Below, piece after piece: positions 63,883-64,000 of a DNA stretch of 64,000 nucleotides (its first letter is position 1; each line of letters opens with the position of its first letter). Source of the stretch: CAVUMR01 sp963742715 (GTDB lineage: Bacteria; Actinomycetota; Actinomycetes; Mycobacteriales; Micromonosporaceae). Location: assembly GCA_963742715.1 (NCBI GenBank), contig CAVUMR010000001.1:310001-374000 (forward strand), in the 5' to 3' direction. Below the pieces are notes generated by a model. It was not told where the DNA came from and ran no database searches. It saw only the letters and a program-made list of their open reading frames with translations. A program made the translations under genes and the position numbers.

Positions 63883-64000
63883 CACCGTTGCGGTGGCGAG
63901 CCGCCCCACGTAGACGCCCCACCACCATCCGGATCTGCGAATCACCCTCGGTAACTTCAAGATCCACGCAGCGCGCCGAAAACCGGCAAATGCCCTCCGT

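Noticed and set aside
63506..63967. Minus-strand gene overlapping the lipase end
   Set aside because: Antisense to the lipase and Arg/Pro-rich; 63883-64000 shows no supported feature.

Overview
This is a GC-rich actinobacterial chromosome segment. The evidence is strong third-position GC, frequent GTG and TTG starts, a conservon (cvnABCD) operon, SCO4848-type and DUF6350 membrane proteins, a eukaryotic-type NADP isocitrate dehydrogenase and an IcmB-like B12 subunit. Several blocks (sucD-sucC, purN-purH, mdh, trpS, DD-carboxypeptidase/SCO4848, bmp transporter-cdd-deoA-add) recall the order of the Streptomyces coelicolor SCO48xx-49xx core region, from memory only. The family set would also fit a Micromonosporaceae-like genus. 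I saw no tRNA, rRNA, CRISPR array, prophage or transposase. The tetranucleotide GTAC is strikingly common throughout.

Layout. 1-636: 3' part of a LivF-type ATPase. 745-5370: conservon cvnD-C-B-A (minus). 5732-10517: complete branched-chain amino-acid-type ABC operon livKHMGF (minus). 10851-15507: small specialised-metabolism island with a SAM methyltransferase, a tryptophan 2,3-dioxygenase-like protein, a DUF6875 protein and a divergently transcribed flavin-dependent tryptophan halogenase. 15526-17355: ECF sigma factor of the DUF6596 type with its DGPF/YciI-domain partner. 17396-21348: small membrane proteins, adenosine deaminase, DUF4272 and cupin proteins. 21544-28771: nucleoside uptake and salvage operon (BMP lipoprotein, double-cassette ATPase, two permeases, cytidine deaminase, thymidine phosphorylase). 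29013-34560: SCO4848 protein and two related D-Ala-D-Ala carboxypeptidases flanking a TetR regulator and its divergent membrane protein. 34623-38690: methyltransferase, 2'-5' RNA ligase-like protein, trpS, cytochrome P450. 38739-41551: a broken gene, an FAD monooxygenase and a CorC-like CBS protein. 41824-44063: galT-galK. 44132-49030: icd, mdh, an M23-like peptidase and citrate synthase. 49140-52282: UBP zinc finger protein, Na+/H+ antiporter, AlkZ-like protein. 52454-54656: purH-purN. 54933-57637: small membrane proteins and DUF6350. 57810-59881: sucD-sucC. 60098-63882: PBP4-type DacB, IcmB-like protein, lipase.

The most interesting region is 10.8-15.5 kb. The halogenase keeps its catalytic Lys, Glu and WxWxIP motif, and its neighbour is a TDO-fold heme protein in which the usual active-site His is Gly. 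Together they suggest an uncharacterised route that chlorinates (or brominates) an indole and then oxidises it. The halogenase, icd, mdh and a small gene near 38.9 kb each carry single-base frame breaks. Because icd and mdh are central housekeeping genes, these breaks look more like sequence errors than true mutations.

Regulatory signals seen directly include a 33-bp perfect palindrome over the sigma-factor start codon, TetR-type palindromes in the 32.4-32.5 kb divergent region, several long perfect hairpins acting as probable terminators, and a promoter plus Shine-Dalgarno in front of a 13-codon reading frame at 31.0 kb with no gene behind it.
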